A program made the position numbers and the translations under genes. Below are positions 1 through 12,544 of a DNA stretch of 64,000 bases, in pieces. The notes under the pieces are model-generated. The model was not told the DNA's origin. It saw nothing but the letters and a program-made list of their open reading frames with translations, and searched no databases. The stretch is from Cordia subcordata (Eukaryota; Streptophyta; Magnoliopsida; Boraginales; Cordiaceae): the NCBI GenBank assembly GCA_028554755.1, contig JAPTOF010000003.1, positions 25,894,001 to 25,958,000 on the forward strand, read 5' to 3'. Within the stretch, counting starts at the first letter, position 1; each line of letters begins with the position of its first letter.

Positions 1-459
1 ATCTTCGCTCTGCTGCAACGTCCCCTGCTAGCTGGACCCTCCATCTCAGAATGTTTTGTTTTCCCTCCCTATTAAGCAAGCAAATAATCATTTTTTTTTT
101 CTCACTAAAAATTCCATTTACAAAAAGTTTCTCTACTTGAAACCTAACCAAGGAATTTAGGTTTCAATCATTATAAAGTTCTCTATTTTAATTAGAGTTA
201 CAGAAACTTTTCCCAACAAGTAATTTATACCTTACATCTGCCTGGATATTTTCAACAATCTGGTCCTCTATACATGCTCCGACTTGATGTAGCCTCGAAT
301 TCCTTTCTCTCTATAAGTGATACGTGCGCGAGCTTAGGAGGAGTTTCAACGGCATGGTCTTCCAACACTTTCTCCTCCCAATTTTACACAATCTTCTAAT
401 GATATGGCCCCATCTCACACTATTAATATCTATTTTCACCTTCCTCAAGCACCTTCTCC
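1..459. other. AT-rich sequence, no gene seen
   Basis: I see no coding region, RNA gene or terminal repeat in this stretch. It may belong to the 5' side of the decayed retroelement that follows, but nothing readable supports that. Confidence 0.4.
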
Positions 460-923
460 AAATGCATCTATGAAAGAGTACTCCAAATTGGTGTATGGTC
501 GAGCAGATCTAATCCCTGCTCTTCTCCTTGCGAGGCTAAAGCACATGCAATTCATTAGGCGCGTGGGTTTGCTCTGCCTGCTATTAACGTCATCATTGAG
601 AGCGACAAGGAAATGGTTTTTAAGGCAATTAATTCCCCGAACGTAACTCTTCCTTGAGAAACTCGACCTATTGTAGAGGATATTGAAAAACTTCTCACAA
701 GTGTTCTTAAAATAGGATTTCGTTGTATTAGAAGAAAAAACTAACTTCTCTTGTAATTGAGTTGTCAAAGTACGTTTTAAGAACTACTTGCCTATAGATT
801 AGGTTTATAATATTTCTCCCCTTTAGCTAGCCTTCTAGCCTTCGACTTTGATCCTTCAATGCTGTACGTTTTCTTTCTTTTGTGGGATGGAAATCCTTTT
901 ACCCAAAAAAAAGAAAAAAAAAA
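460..923 (+). mobile_element. decayed RNase H-type retroelement 3' end
   Basis: One frame from about 532 reads EAKAHAIH, a stop, then ARGFALPAINVIIESDKEM and FKAIN. This is the pattern of the RNase H-like domain common in plant non-LTR retroelements, with the ESD motif holding a catalytic acidic residue. After one more stop the frame continues with IVEDIEKLL. The coding part is therefore broken. Downstream, the sequence ends in an A-rich tail near 905-923, as a LINE 3' end would. I see no target-site duplication. A relic of a host gene with an RVT_3-type RNase H domain is an alternative. Confidence 0.5.
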
Positions 924-1440
924 TCTAGATTTTATTTTCTAATGATGGGCTTTTTTGGGCTTTCATCTTGTAAAATTGGAATGAGATGGGCCTATTTGTT
1001 TGTTCGTTTCATCTAGGACTGCCCCATGTATATTTTTGTGGGATTTTTGGTGTTTTATTTATTTCGTTAATATTAAGATTCACATAGAACAAAAATGAAG
1101 TAATTTATAACTCTCGTTCAAATTCAAAGAAAGCAACTAAAAAGCAACTCAAATTATCATTGACGATAAATAATTATGACTTATGAGGGTGGCGGTAAAA
1201 TAAAATAAAAATAATAACTACTCAAATTGCCAAATTAGCGAGTTGGGTCAATAATGGGCCGACATTTGCACAAAGTCTTTTAAAAATATCCTCTATGGTG
1301 TGTCCAGCCCTTTAGGCCCAACACCCCCTAACAACCCCTCTGTTCCACCTTGACCTTTTCACTAAGCTGCAGCACAACGCAATTTTGACCAGTGAAAACG
1401 CCAAAGTTGCAGACGGCTCACCAGATACGCATCGGAAAAA
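924..1440. promoter_or_regulatory. upstream region of the ATP synthase 6 kDa gene
   Basis: No gene is seen. The stretch just before the start codon (about 1340-1465) is less AT-rich than the rest and must contain promoter and 5' leader of the following gene. I could not pick out a convincing TATA box. Confidence 0.35.
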
Positions 1441-1465
1441 GGAAAAAAGTTACTTATAAGCAGAA

Positions 1466-1593
1466 ATGAGGAAATTCGATCCTTGGCCAGTGTTTTTCAG
1501 GAGGGAATGGAATCGCAACTGGCCGTTCCTCGTCGGCTTCGCCATCACTGGCACCATCATCACTAAGTTCTCCCTCGGCCTCACTGGTCCGCC

Positions 1594-1638
<45 letters not shown>

Positions 1639-3296
1639 CATATAATTTTTATATATGTGTGTCTACGTGTGTGGTTGTCTATGTTCTTGAGTTATTGTTT
1701 CTGAGTATTTGTATCTCGAATGGTTTTGCAGATGAGGACGCTAAAAACTCTCCTTTTGTGCAGCGGCACAAAAAGTAAGTATTCAAATTGCATCTGTTTT
1801 CTTTTCTTTGGATCAATTGCAAAACAGTAGATGCTGTTGAAATTGCAGATCTAGCTCTTATTTCACGTATTCGCACACATATGTACTGTGGTTATGCTGG
1901 TGCTGGAGGTTGATGGTGAATGTTGGCAATTCCAATGATTAATTTGATTAAATTTTTTTATTTTCCCTTATTTTGATTAGCCAGTTAGGAAACTTTATAT
2001 CGTTGTTTTTTGGATAATTTAGAGGAAACCATATCATTGAGGTGCTTGTTTAGCTTAGCGTTTACTGATTTGGGGATCTGGAAATGTGACCCTTTCACCA
2101 AATATTTAGTGAAAGATAGGAACGTGATTGTTCTTTTATTGTGCCAGTTTATGTTGAATGACTAGAGGCGGAGCTTCAGGAAAAAAATTGGTTAACGACT
2201 GCAACTCTGTGGAGTCTGAGGTTGAACCCGTGAATCTCTTTTTGCTGGAAAAGAGATTTTTTTTTTTCTCCATTGTGTAAGATGTGTTTGGTGTATGTGT
2301 ATGAAGAATATGGTAATGGCTGTAAAATATAATTTGATAACAAAACCAGTTGTCTTTACTTATTATATGATTGTTGGATATTTGCTTTTAATATCCACCG
2401 TTTATTGGACTCATTCCATTTATAGTAGCCTCATACTCTGGTGTTCTTAGCCATTTTAAGACCTTGACATTTTACCCTGTGAAGTATGACAATATGTTGC
2501 TGTAAAACTCAACCAGCTGGCTATATTATGCAAGAGTTGAAGTGACCTAGAGAATACTATGTGTGCTAAAGAAGATATCAATTATCTTTTAAATTGAAAC
2601 TTTATGGAGTTTGTATATCAGAAATGTTGAAAGACATTTCTGTGACCTGGTTTTGCTATAATTTATTATTAATACTTTCCTGAAATGTAGCTGAATTGAT
2701 ACGTTTCTGTTAAAATTCTGTACGTAAAAGAAAACTTCTATCGGATAAATGCTCTCTCTCATGTAGAGCAAATTCAGAATTTCACATGACAGAATGACAT
2801 ACGAGTTCAGTTATGATGATATGTTATTAGTCCAACCTTTGAATGTTTGTTTGTCAAACCTAGTAGATTCTGTAGCATAATTGAACAAGAATATTTGCCC
2901 AGATTAGTTTTCTTTCCCTTTATTTGTACTAGATGCATAGCCAGAATGAAGTTAAAGTAAGCTAATAACAGGGGCCATTGGCTACCTAATCGACTTCTGA
3001 GCAGTTTCTTTCTGATTTGTGAAGAAAATGTTAAAACCGAGAAGGAAAAGGGAACACTCTACTAATTTTTCTCCTTGTGAAATTAGTTTTAAAATTTTTT
3101 CTTCTTTTAAAACTAAATCTCAGTAAAACTTTCATTCTTTTAAAATCAAATCAGTATTGTTTTAATAACAAGCCTAATCACTAGGTGAATGGACACTAAA
3201 TGATCCATCAAGCAATCTTTTCTGTCTAACCTATAAATTAACTGACATCTGTATCAGTTCACTAACACTGCATGTTCCTTGCACTGCAGGCACTAG
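1466..3296 (+). CDS. mitochondrial F1Fo-ATP synthase 6 kDa subunit
   Basis: Three coding exons are 1466-1586, 1732-1774 and 3290-3296; phases join exactly to give 56 residues. Exon 1 encodes MRKFDPWPVFFRREWNRNWP followed by a hydrophobic segment (FLVGFAITGTIITKF, residues 21-35); exon 2 gives DEDAKNSPFVQRHK; exon 3 adds only the last base of a Lys codon, His and TAG. This matches the plant-specific 6 kDa subunit of mitochondrial ATP synthase (about 55 residues, one membrane helix) that I know from Arabidopsis. It is expected in the inner membrane Fo sector. A spliced 3'UTR is likely: exon 3 can end at 3325 (cag/gtaatc) and a further exon can start at 3975. The stop lies 29 nt before that junction, too close to trigger nonsense-mediated decay by the usual 50-55 nt rule. 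The family call is firm; the last exon is inferred. Confidence 0.88.
1594..1638. repeat. (CT)n/(TA)n microsatellite
   Basis: A run of CT dinucleotides passes directly into TA dinucleotides within intron 1 of the ATP synthase 6 kDa gene, eight bases after the donor site. It is likely polymorphic. Small ORFs across it are artefacts. Confidence 0.95.
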
Positions 3297-4330
3297 CTTG
3301 CTGTTGGGGCTCTCCATTGTTGCAGGTAATCTCTCTCCTCTCTCGAGTCCCACTTTTCTCTGCCCATGTGATTCCTTTAGCTGCAGTCATTTCAACCTTG
3401 GGGCTGATTGGAATCCATTAATTTTTATTTTCATAATAGACCAAGCACAGTGATAACCAACCCCAAATAGAATACTCCTGGAGATCTGTCTCACTTAAAC
3501 CGTCCTTCGTCCTACCCTAAATCATGCAACCGCCAAAGTTTCTTCTGGACAATAGTCTTGTGCTCAAGAACTTTTGACTTTTAAAAGCCTGCAAATCCGA
3601 TGGTTGCATGGTGGTCTCTTGGCATTCTTTTGACGTGCTGATTTCTGCACTATCAGACATTCTGACTCTCAAGCAAATAAAATCAACTACCAGGAACCCA
3701 TTCGTAAAAGAGTGATTCATATGCTACTCCAGGAGAGGATGAGCATGTTGAGGACCTTGATTTTGAGAAGCTTTATAGAAATTGTTTCCCATCTGTGTCA
3801 ATATTTTTCTCTGGTGCAAGGCAAGGAGAAGGATTGTGTGAAGCTTTGTACTCATGGGAGTATCAACACAAATCATGTCTCTTGCACCCCATCTGTTTTT
3901 TTGCTTTAACTTGAAAGATCTGCCCATGCATTATCTTGATTAGTCATTCATCTGTTTCTGTTATCCTTGTGCAGGCGTGGATATCTGGATGCTTCCTACT
4001 AGCTGGGGGGTTTTTTTCCTATCATTTCTTTTTGATTTCAAATCTATCGGTAAAAGATAAAATTGGTTCAGCTTGCATAAAATGTTCTGGAAACCTTTTT
4101 GGAGGAACACAAGCTTATGTTGACTCGGTTGATTAAGTTCTGAAAGTCGAAAGTGATCTTTGTATTCTTGTCTGTGTTTGTTTCTGTTCAGACTTGCTGT
4201 TTTCGGGGTATGTGGAATCGATATCCCAACCATATCAATAACAACAAAGGAGCTCATCTTAAAATTCTAATTTCACTCGGACCCGTAACTTCCCCGTAAC
4301 TTCCGGTTCTGACTTATGCCGTCTTTGCAA
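3297..4330 (+). other. probable 3'UTR of the 6 kDa subunit gene, with intron
   Basis: After the stop codon a donor-like gcag/gtaatc occurs at 3325 and an acceptor-like gtgcag/gcg at 3974. The sequence to about 4300 is less AT-rich than that beyond, consistent with a transcribed tail. Several short ORFs on both strands have no recognisable content. RNA reads would be needed to fix the end. Confidence 0.4.
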
Positions 4331-5776
4331 TAAGTTTATTATAAGATGCTTATTTTATTAACGAAAAGGGGACAACGAAAATTGTCTCTTCTGTATTATA
4401 AGAACTCAAAATGAATTATATTTTTTATTTTATAAAATAAGCAAATTATTTTTGACTTATTTTTTTAAATTATAGATAAGGTATATTGTCATAAATATTT
4501 TATAAAAATTCAAAATAAATTATACTTTTTTTATGTACAAATCAAATAAAATAAGCGTTTTGTAATAAACTTATGACAACCCCGAGTTGTTAAAACAGCC
4601 ATGCAGTCTCCTTTTCAGGTGCTCGTCCGTCACTCCTCTGATATTGTTAATATGGCGAATCATCACTGTATCTGCATTTATACTTCATCGTTTCATCCGC
4701 ATAATCCGAATCATTTGTCAGAGTCTAAGATTGAGACGAAGTGAAGCCTCCTTTGACCATGAATACGTCTCAACAAGGCTATTTCCGACCACCGCCCTCC
4801 TCATGATAATATAGAGTATAAATGAGAAAAATTCGTTTGTTTTTGGGATAATTAAAGCAAAGGCACCTATACTATGTTGTGCACGCTGTTTCTTTTGATA
4901 GTTCGTCCCGTTTGTGTCTTTCTCAATAAAGGGCTCGTCTGGATCTTTTTTTTTTATTTTTTAAACATGTTTTTCTTTAACAAATTTGAAAAAAAGAGTG
5001 TTTCTTTGAGAAGTTAAAAATTCTATTTTAAAAAAAAATATATATTTGATCTTTTTTTTTAAGAGTTTAAACTTTCTTGAAAGCTAAATTAATTAGTTAT
5101 TGTAAAAGGAATGTACATTTTTTAATTTTTTCACTAAAAAAAAAACCAATTCAAACAAACCTAAAGAGTTGTAGCTAATTATTAAGGTGCTGACCGACTT
5201 ATGGGTTTGTAAAACTAGCTTATAATTTTTTTTTTACAGGTTTGACTAACTTGCTTATAAGCCACTTATATGTGTGGGTGAAAATAAGCAAGCCACTCTT
5301 TTTTTTTCTTTTTTTTTTCTTTAATAGCTTATAAGCACTAATTGTTTGACAATGTTTTTCTTTTCTTTTTTTTGGAATGAAGATTAGATAGCTTTCTTGC
5401 AACAAAGTTCATAACCTAGACAAAATCAGGGAAATCGGCAGTGAGACACATCGAGAACATAATTGGGAGTGCGTATATTCCCTGCAAAAGCTTATTAAAA
5501 TTTCTTGCCCCGACTTCGTCGATTTCACTTAGACAAGAATCAATATTATTCGATTTGGTCATAGCATCCAACTTTCATAACTAACCATTAATACTAATTT
5601 AAAGGGCTAGGAAAAGATAAGAATATAAAACCCATCTTATAATTGAATTAAGTATAGAAACACAAGAGCATTCCTCCATAGGTGTGTATTGTGAGAAAGA
5701 TAAGATATGAATACACGTTCAAGCGAAAGCAGCAGTGAAGTATAAGCATTTTCTTAATATTAGACCAGTTGGGACT
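4331..5776. other. AT-rich intergenic region between convergent genes
   Basis: No gene is seen. It holds one foldback MITE (listed separately) and the 3'UTR of the minus-strand UXS gene in its last few hundred bases. Confidence 0.5.
4931..5163. mobile_element. AT-rich foldback MITE (Tourist-like family), copy 1
   Basis: The left end GGGCTCGTCTGGAT is matched, diverged, by the reverse complement of the right end (AGGTTTGTTTGAATTGG). The interior is nearly pure A/T with T-rich left and A-rich right halves, so it can fold back. The flanking trinucleotide AAA may be the target duplication. The same ends recur at about 44.56, 45.49, 56.94 and 59.23 kb. Confidence 0.55.
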
Positions 5777-8700
5777 TCAGTTTTCCCTTGATATGCCAAG
5801 CCTTGTGCGGAAATCATCCTCCATGAGGGGAAGGCCGTCGCGCAGTTTGATCTTCGGTTCCCAGCCGAGCAACTCCTTGGCCTTCGTGATGTCGGGCTTT
5901 CTCTGGCGAGGATCATCAGGAGTATTCTCCACAGTAATGATCTTAACTTCTGGGTTGATGAGCTGCAAAATCAAAACTCTCCTCACCTATTTATTCTTTA
6001 ATCAACTATCATGAACAATCTCTATCAAATACCGACTTACCTCCTTCACCGTCTCAGCAAGTTCAAGCATTGTGAATTCACCTGATCAAACAGATAACAA
6101 GGTTTGCCATCAGTTAATACATCATGTTGCATTTAAGTATGTACCCTTTGATTACCTTGAGATGATCGGTTCAGAAACTACTCGAGAATATAGAAGTATA
6201 TTATGATGAACATGACCAAGGAGATAAGAGTTTCAGGCAAATTGAATCCAATCTACGCTCAACTAAACTATTCATAAATATAATATAAAATTTTCAGCAA
6301 CTCTCATTTATAGATTGACAGGCATATCTCAAATCCATTTGCATCTACGAGCATAATGTTCTATAATATATAAGAATAATCACCTGGATTCCCAAGGTTG
6401 ATTGGCCCGGTATTCTCTCCTTCCATAAGTCGAATAAGACCGTCAACCTTCATTATTCAGAAGAAAACAACAGTTAACCTGATGAACATTTTTTAAGTGT
6501 TAAGAGTTAAAAATGATGGTGCATAATTAGATACAATACCATGTCAGAAACATAACAGAAGCTTCTGGTTTGTGTTCCGGGCAACTGGACAGTCAAAGGT
6601 TCATTACTGCATACACATACAAGAACAATAATGCAGTTAGCAATAGAAAGAGAACTGATCAATTTGGCCCTCACAGACCAAGGGAGATATACCAGAAGAA
6701 TTGCTTATATTTTGCTGATGAAGACAAAAATATTAAAGAAATTATTGGAGTCAGAGACGGAAAATTCAGGGAAGAATTGCAAAAATAGGAGATGAAACTG
6801 AGAATGCTACACAACATACCGGATAGCCTGAGCTATGAAGTTGCTGACAACTCGGCCATCATCAATATTCATGCGGGGTCCATAAGTATTGAAGATTCTA
6901 GCAATTCGAATTTCTGCGGAGGCAACAAGTGAAAGGAATGAATCACATAAGACAGCTCAAGGAAAAGAACGAACTTTGGTTCATATGCACACATTTATAC
7001 ATATGCAGAGGCAGAAAGGGTCTTACCAATCCCATGCTGCCTATGATAATCAAACATCAGAGTTTCAGCGACTCTCTTTCCCTCATCATAACAACTTCTA
7101 ACACCTGCAGGGCATATGTACGATTTTGATCATGCATTATAAAGGTAAATAAGAAACTAAAACTAATAGTATGACTCTAAATGATATTATTTGCAAATTT
7201 GGGGTTACTGCATCCTCAGATCGAATCATTAAAATTCAAGATACTGGCAGGTGTGAAAATTACCTATGGGGTTGACATTGCCCCAGTAGCTCTCATCCTG
7301 AGGATGGATAAGAGGATCTCCATAAACCTCAGAAGTTGATGTCAGCAAAATCCTGATGGTATAAGAAAGATCATCAACAAAAAAACATATGAAAAAAACA
7401 AAATATTGAAGACAGAAACTATCTAACTCAAACCTTGCTCCCACTCTTTTGGCAAGTCCCAACATGTTAAGTGTCCCAATTACATTTGTCTTAATTGTCT
7501 GCACCACACAAGGGATGGACAAAAAATTTAGTTATCAATACATGGATGAAAAGAAGCTACAGCAAAATACAGATTACGAAACAAAATTGATATTAAAAAC
7601 AAACCTTAACAGGATTGTATTTGTAGAAAATTGGCGAGGCAGGACAAGCAAGGTGGTATATCTGGTCAACTTCAACTAGTAACGACTCCGTGATATCTGC
7701 ATGAGAATTAAAATTTACATATAGCGGACAGAATCACAAGATAATAAAAGGAAAAGAAGCCTCAGAAGGTTGACTGCATCAAAAACTAAAACCAAACAGT
7801 AAATATTGACAGAGTCACTTAGGTATTACAGAAAGATGATTCAAAAGCAATAATATTCATGGTAGTGTCCGATCTTTACAGCAGATTAACCCCAATTTCT
7901 TTCTCCAATTTCTTTTTAGTCACAATTTCCAGCATTCACACATCAGGAAATATAGAAAGACCATGAAAGATGGGGACTTAGCAGTCATTAAATATGTTCT
8001 TTTGAATTGATGAACAGAGGGATTAGGTTGGTAATAAATTACAAATGCCCCAAAAAGTAAATGCTTATGACAAAATCACCAGGTACATCATAGTTGATCT
8101 TTTCTATGCCATAAGATATAATCCATGTCTCTGACTTGGCAAGTAGGAGTCGACGGAAATCTAAACATCAGAAAAGCAGTTTTATAGATGGAAAAATAAG
8201 TTGCTTTTTATCTTTTCATTTTATAATTACAAAATGAAAAAACACATGCATTTTATGAAAGGTAAAATATATCCAGTAGAAGTAGTTTGCAGCATGATGG
8301 CATCTATAAAACATATGTGATCAGCTAAGGATCAGTTCATATTCATGAGTTACTCATCTTCAGCATATAAAATGATACCATCAACAAGGATTAACAACAC
8401 ATCTAGTTATCAGCCAATAGTTAAAGAGTGATGTACCATGACGGATGAGCTCGAATCTTGGATGACCAATCCATTGCTTTAGGTTGTCCTTTGACCCAGT
8501 GAAAAAGTTATCCACAACAATCACCTGGATGCAACACACATGACAGATACACATCAGTGAGCATGCTCCATTATGTAGCATCAATGAACTTACAGAAATA
8601 CCAAAAGAAGAGAGAAATGCAATGACAATGCCGAACCTCATTCTTCTCGTTTTGCATGAGCCTGTCAACTAAGTGAGAGCCAATAAATCCAGCTCCGCCA

Positions 8701-9052
8701 GTAACTAAGATTCTCATGTTCGCCTGTTAACAAGAGACATTCAATATGTCACTATGAGTTATAAAACCTGGAACAAAGTAGGGTCTAGTATATGTACTAA
8801 CAAATATTTACTTACTGATATATGCATATAAACTAATATTATCCACATTGTTACAAAGAAAAACACGTGTACAAACAGTATGGCACTCGGGATATGGACC
8901 TTTTTCGTTATTCATTTTTGTTTCACAAGCAGATTTCTTTATTGAGATAACAGATGCTATACCTGGAAAAATTTAGCCTTTCGCAGGGGTGATGGTTCAG
9001 GAGGTGGCTTTGTACTCACATGGTTGTCCCCGTTTGATACTTCCTTAGCCAT
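5777..9052 (-). CDS. UXS: UDP-glucuronic acid decarboxylase (UDP-xylose synthase)
   Basis: Twelve coding exons, each phase-checked: 9052-8963, 8723-8637, 8524-8437, 7696-7605, 7498-7434, 7352-7264, 7104-7027, 6913-6820, 6606-6540, 6447-6384, 6081-6041, 5962-5777. They give 346 residues, the usual size of the short, cytosolic UXS class. The enzyme converts UDP-glucuronate to UDP-xylose with bound NAD+, feeding cell-wall xylan and xyloglucan synthesis. Visible hallmarks: Rossmann motif GGAGFIG (residues 39-45), the [12 protein letters not shown] segment, TSTSEVYG (145-152) and the catalytic YxxxK as Y176-DEG-K180. There is no N-terminal membrane anchor, which separates it from Golgi-type UXS. 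The start follows from an exon beginning MAKEVSNGD, typical of the family. A spliced 5' leader precedes it. Nothing in the coding sequence looks damaged. Confidence 0.97.
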
Positions 9053-10160
9053 TAGTTCAATTTCTCAGTCTAGAAACACCAATCAAACACAAAATTACCA
9101 TCAATTTCCACAAAATCTATAAATCAAATTATATTCTAATAAAGACTAGCATGAATGCAAGATAATTTAGTTTTTCTTAAGAAAAATAACCATAGAAACT
9201 CTTAAGCTCAAAGATGAATGGTAAAGCAGAGAAACTTAAATCATGATCTCAAAATCGCATTGAGAATGCTCTTTCTTTCTATATTATAGCCTATGTCATT
9301 GGAAAAAAAAAATGGTTATAACATTCATGCAATTTAGTATATTTATTTGAAAAACCACCAACAATATATGGAACTTTTGATCAAGCTCAGATCAGTTGAT
9401 TATTTCAATAACACAGTGGAACGCATATTATTTGGGAACACCACCAATAAAAGATGGAACTTTTAATCAAGCTCAGATCACAATTACTTGAATAGCATTA
9501 ACGCAAGAAATGCACATATAATTATTAAAAGAAAAAAACAAGACACAGCAACAAGAGCAACAAGAGATTGAACTTTTACACAAGTCAATCACCAATCACC
9601 TGAACACTCGAAAAAGAAATAAAATCACCCTGGAAAGCAAAAACCTTTTCAATGCACACAATATAGCAAAGGCTTAAAGCTTCATTTATATATAAGCAAC
9701 CAAAAAACCTCTAATTGGTTCAGAGAAATTATCATGAAATGCATGCAATCATACCCTTTTCCCACACCAAACGTCACCAACAAGTGAGAGTGACAGAATG
9801 TTTAAAGAAAGAAATCGTGAAACATACGAAGGGTAATAATGACTGAAAGAGTGTGTGTGTGTGTGTGTGTGTCTTTTTTTTTGGTTCTTTTGGTGTGTCT
9901 CAATGATCAAAGCTTCAATTCAACGAAAAGTGAAGACCCACCAGTTCAGATCTGAATGCAAACCAACCCCATTAAAAATACCAAACAATTGATCATCAAA
10001 CTAGCTAATCAAATACGAGTTAAGAAAATCTAAGAAAATTAAAAAAAAGGCGCTTTCAGACAAGATTGTGTTTTTACCTCGCGGATCGAAATCTCAAAGG
10101 TTTTCACAAAATGTTAATGTTTTTTTTTCCCCCCTATTTTGCTTCTTAATTTCACAATAA
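9053..10160 (-). other. 5' leader of UXS with about 1 kb intron
   Basis: On the minus strand a donor GAG/GTAAAA lies at 10078/10077, and an acceptor CTAG precedes 9069, seventeen bases upstream of the start codon. A leader intron of about 1.0 kb is therefore likely. It contains a GT microsatellite (9850-9872) and an imperfect internal duplication. Leader introns are common in highly expressed plant genes. The transcription start is inferred from the TATA box. Confidence 0.6.
9351..9512. repeat. imperfect tandem duplication, about 87 bp unit
   Basis: The phrase ACCACCAACAATATATGGAA with TTTTGATCAAGCTCAGATCA at about 9354-9395 recurs diverged at about 9440-9480 (ACCACCAATAAAAGATGGAA, TTTTAATCAAGCTCAGATCA). 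It sits in the UXS leader intron and has no evident function. Confidence 0.7.
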
Positions 10161-10180
10161 AATGGAGAATTGCGGAGAGG

Positions 10181-10188
10181 TATTTATA
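10181..10188 (-). promoter_or_regulatory. TATA box of UXS
   Basis: TATAAATA on the minus strand, about 100 bp upstream of the leader donor site, in a good position for a core promoter. Transcription would begin near 10150-10160. Confidence 0.75.
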
Positions 10189-10565
10189 GTTGCCCGAGTG
10201 TTTGGGGTGGGAGAAAAAAGCGGGTCTGTTTTTAGTGCAACGGAGATTTTTCGAGTTTGCGTACGTTATGATAAAATTTTTAATGTAAAAGTTATCTGCC
10301 ACGTAAGAAAATGTCACATGTTTTACTAACGCGGTACAAGTGTATTGGGTAGATTTTTATTACGTCTCTATCTTTCAACATGCTGACTCACTTACAGCTT
10401 GCACCGCTTTGACTATTCGAAGAAATCAATATTTTTTCCCTTTTTTAAATATTCTTTTTGGATTTTTTTTTGTTGTGGAAAGTGTTTTGCTGATTTCATC
10501 TTTCCCCGGACGCACGAGTTTAATTTCAATTTAAGTTGACGTATCACCATCACAGTTCTTATAAT

Positions 10566-11094
10566 TAGGGTTGAGCATTCGATTTTTCACCGAATTGAAC
10601 CGAACTGAAATTTTTTTTAATTTTAAAAATCGAATCGAATCGAACCGAATTATCTAAAAACCGAATAAGCCGAAACCAAAATATATTTTCGTCTATTCGG
10701 TTCGGTTCGGTTAAAATCAAAATTAACCAATAATTTAAAAAAAAAGAAATAAAATGGAATAAATTGTTGCAAGAAAAATACAATAAACCTAAACTAATCA
10801 CTCTTATTCATTAAATATATCATAAACAATATATAATGAAGCATAATTATATAAACAAATTCTAATAAACAATATATAAATCCTAATTGATGTACAAAAT
10901 ATTAAATATTTTTAATATATAAAAATACAATTCGGTTAATTCGGTCTATTCGGTCATTTTTCATACTAACCGAACCGAATAGGCCGAATTTTTTTAAGAA
11001 AATAACCGAACAGAACAGAATAGATCAAATAATCAAACCGAATAGACCGAACTCAATTCGGTTCGGTTCGGTTTTCGGTTTTTGCTCACCCCTA
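10566..11094. mobile_element. hAT-type MITE with 8 bp target duplication
   Basis: The ends are TAGGGTTGAGCA and, reversed, TAGGGGTGAGCA. They are flanked by the perfect octamer CTTATAAT at 10558-10565 and 11095-11102, the target length of the hAT superfamily. Inside, both arms carry many copies of CGGTTCGGT or its complement near the ends, making a long imperfect foldback around an A/T-rich core. At 529 bp with no transposase ORF it is non-autonomous. It lies about 380 bp upstream of the UXS TATA box. Confidence 0.9.
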
Positions 11095-11102
11095 CTTATA
11101 AT

Positions 11103-12539
11103 TAAAGTGATGCTTTTCTTTTTTACAAATCTCGTTTTACGGAATTTGGATATAAGATCTCATTTTTTAAAAAGATAATCTCAACTCCTTGAAATATCCC
11201 TTAATTTCATAATAAAATGAATACTTAAATTGACGTGACAGTCTCACAATTTCCATGTGGTATAATTAGTCTCACATAAGTAATTGAACTTAAAGTGTTA
11301 GTATAACGGTATTACAATTTATGTAATAGAATAAGTATTACATATGTAGACTATAATAGAATTTAAAGTGTTAGTATGATAGTCTTGCAAATGTTGTAAT
11401 TGAAGGAGTGTCTTATGTATATGGTAGAATTTAAGTTGACATGAAAGTCTAACAGTCCTGTAATCTTTCTTTTTTTCCCCCTTTTTTCACAGTTTCACAA
11501 CTCTTGCAAGGTAATAAATAAAAAAAAGAAGCACGAAGCACATACAACAAAAAAATGAAAAAGAAAAGAATATATAGATGGGCTAAACTTAAAGATTAAC
11601 AATACAATAATAATAAGAAGAATTTAGGGAGTAATTAAATTAATTGAGATACTTTCCTTAATGTAATGATTTATGTTCAAATTTCATAAGTTCAGTGGGT
11701 ATATTCTACTTTTGGTTCAAAAGAAACAAAAACAAGAGAGAATATATATTCTCCTATTTTTGGTCCTCTCTAATATATGAAAGAGATAATGTGAACTATT
11801 TACATAGAATTAAATTAATCTTAACCCTTTATTTTAAATTTTAAATTCTTTATCAATATTTTTTTTAATCTGAATTGCTAAAAATTATACTCCTTATGTG
11901 TTGGAAAGAATAAAAACTAAGAAAGAATCCAAGTCTTTTCTTTTTAAATGAGAATTAGAAATAATCATAATAACATGAATCACATATAATATTTATAAAC
12001 TGTCCGTGCTATTTTAATATAATAATCTAGTTCACAATTATTAGGAGATACACCCGCAAAAAAATTATTAGGAGATATGGACGTTGCCGTAAATGAAAGC
12101 CTCAGCACGTGGTGCACGCCAAATCTCAACGCGCAATAAATTATAGGGTGTATAAACTAGGGTTTTACTTTTTTAAGTAAAACGTATATAATATTTTTAA
12201 ATCTTGTTGTGAGTCAAAAAATAATATTCAAATTTTTAAGATAGTTTTGTGAATATAATTTTTTAAAACATTTTTTGGGCTTATTTTCAGTTAGGAGTTA
12301 TGTATCTTTTGTAATTTTTTGTTTTATTTCTTTCTCTTTGTTTAATAATATTCTTACTAAATATTATATAATACATTAGATATGGTTATAAGATAATGAA
12401 TTAATAATACTCTTTTACTTTTTATTAATACTTATCGCATTCTTACTTTGTCTTTTTTTATAGTTTTATTTGAATGAATGACGAAAAAATATAAATAAAT
12501 TAGCAATGAAATTTTTTGCCATGGAATAAAGCTACCTTG
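11103..12539. other. AT-rich intergenic region
   Basis: I see no gene or RNA here. A short internal echo (TTAAAGTGTTAGTATAACGG / TTAAAGTGTTAGTATGATAG near 11290 and 11355) suggests an old small duplication. The last 100 bp or so may be the far side of the copia LTR that the next element interrupts. Confidence 0.5.
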
Positions 12540-12544
12540 TTATG

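Noticed and set aside
2159..2275. Possible SINE (GAGGTTGAACCCGTGAATCT, then a T-run)
   Set aside because: A box-B-like motif is present, but I found no box A at the right distance and no target duplication.
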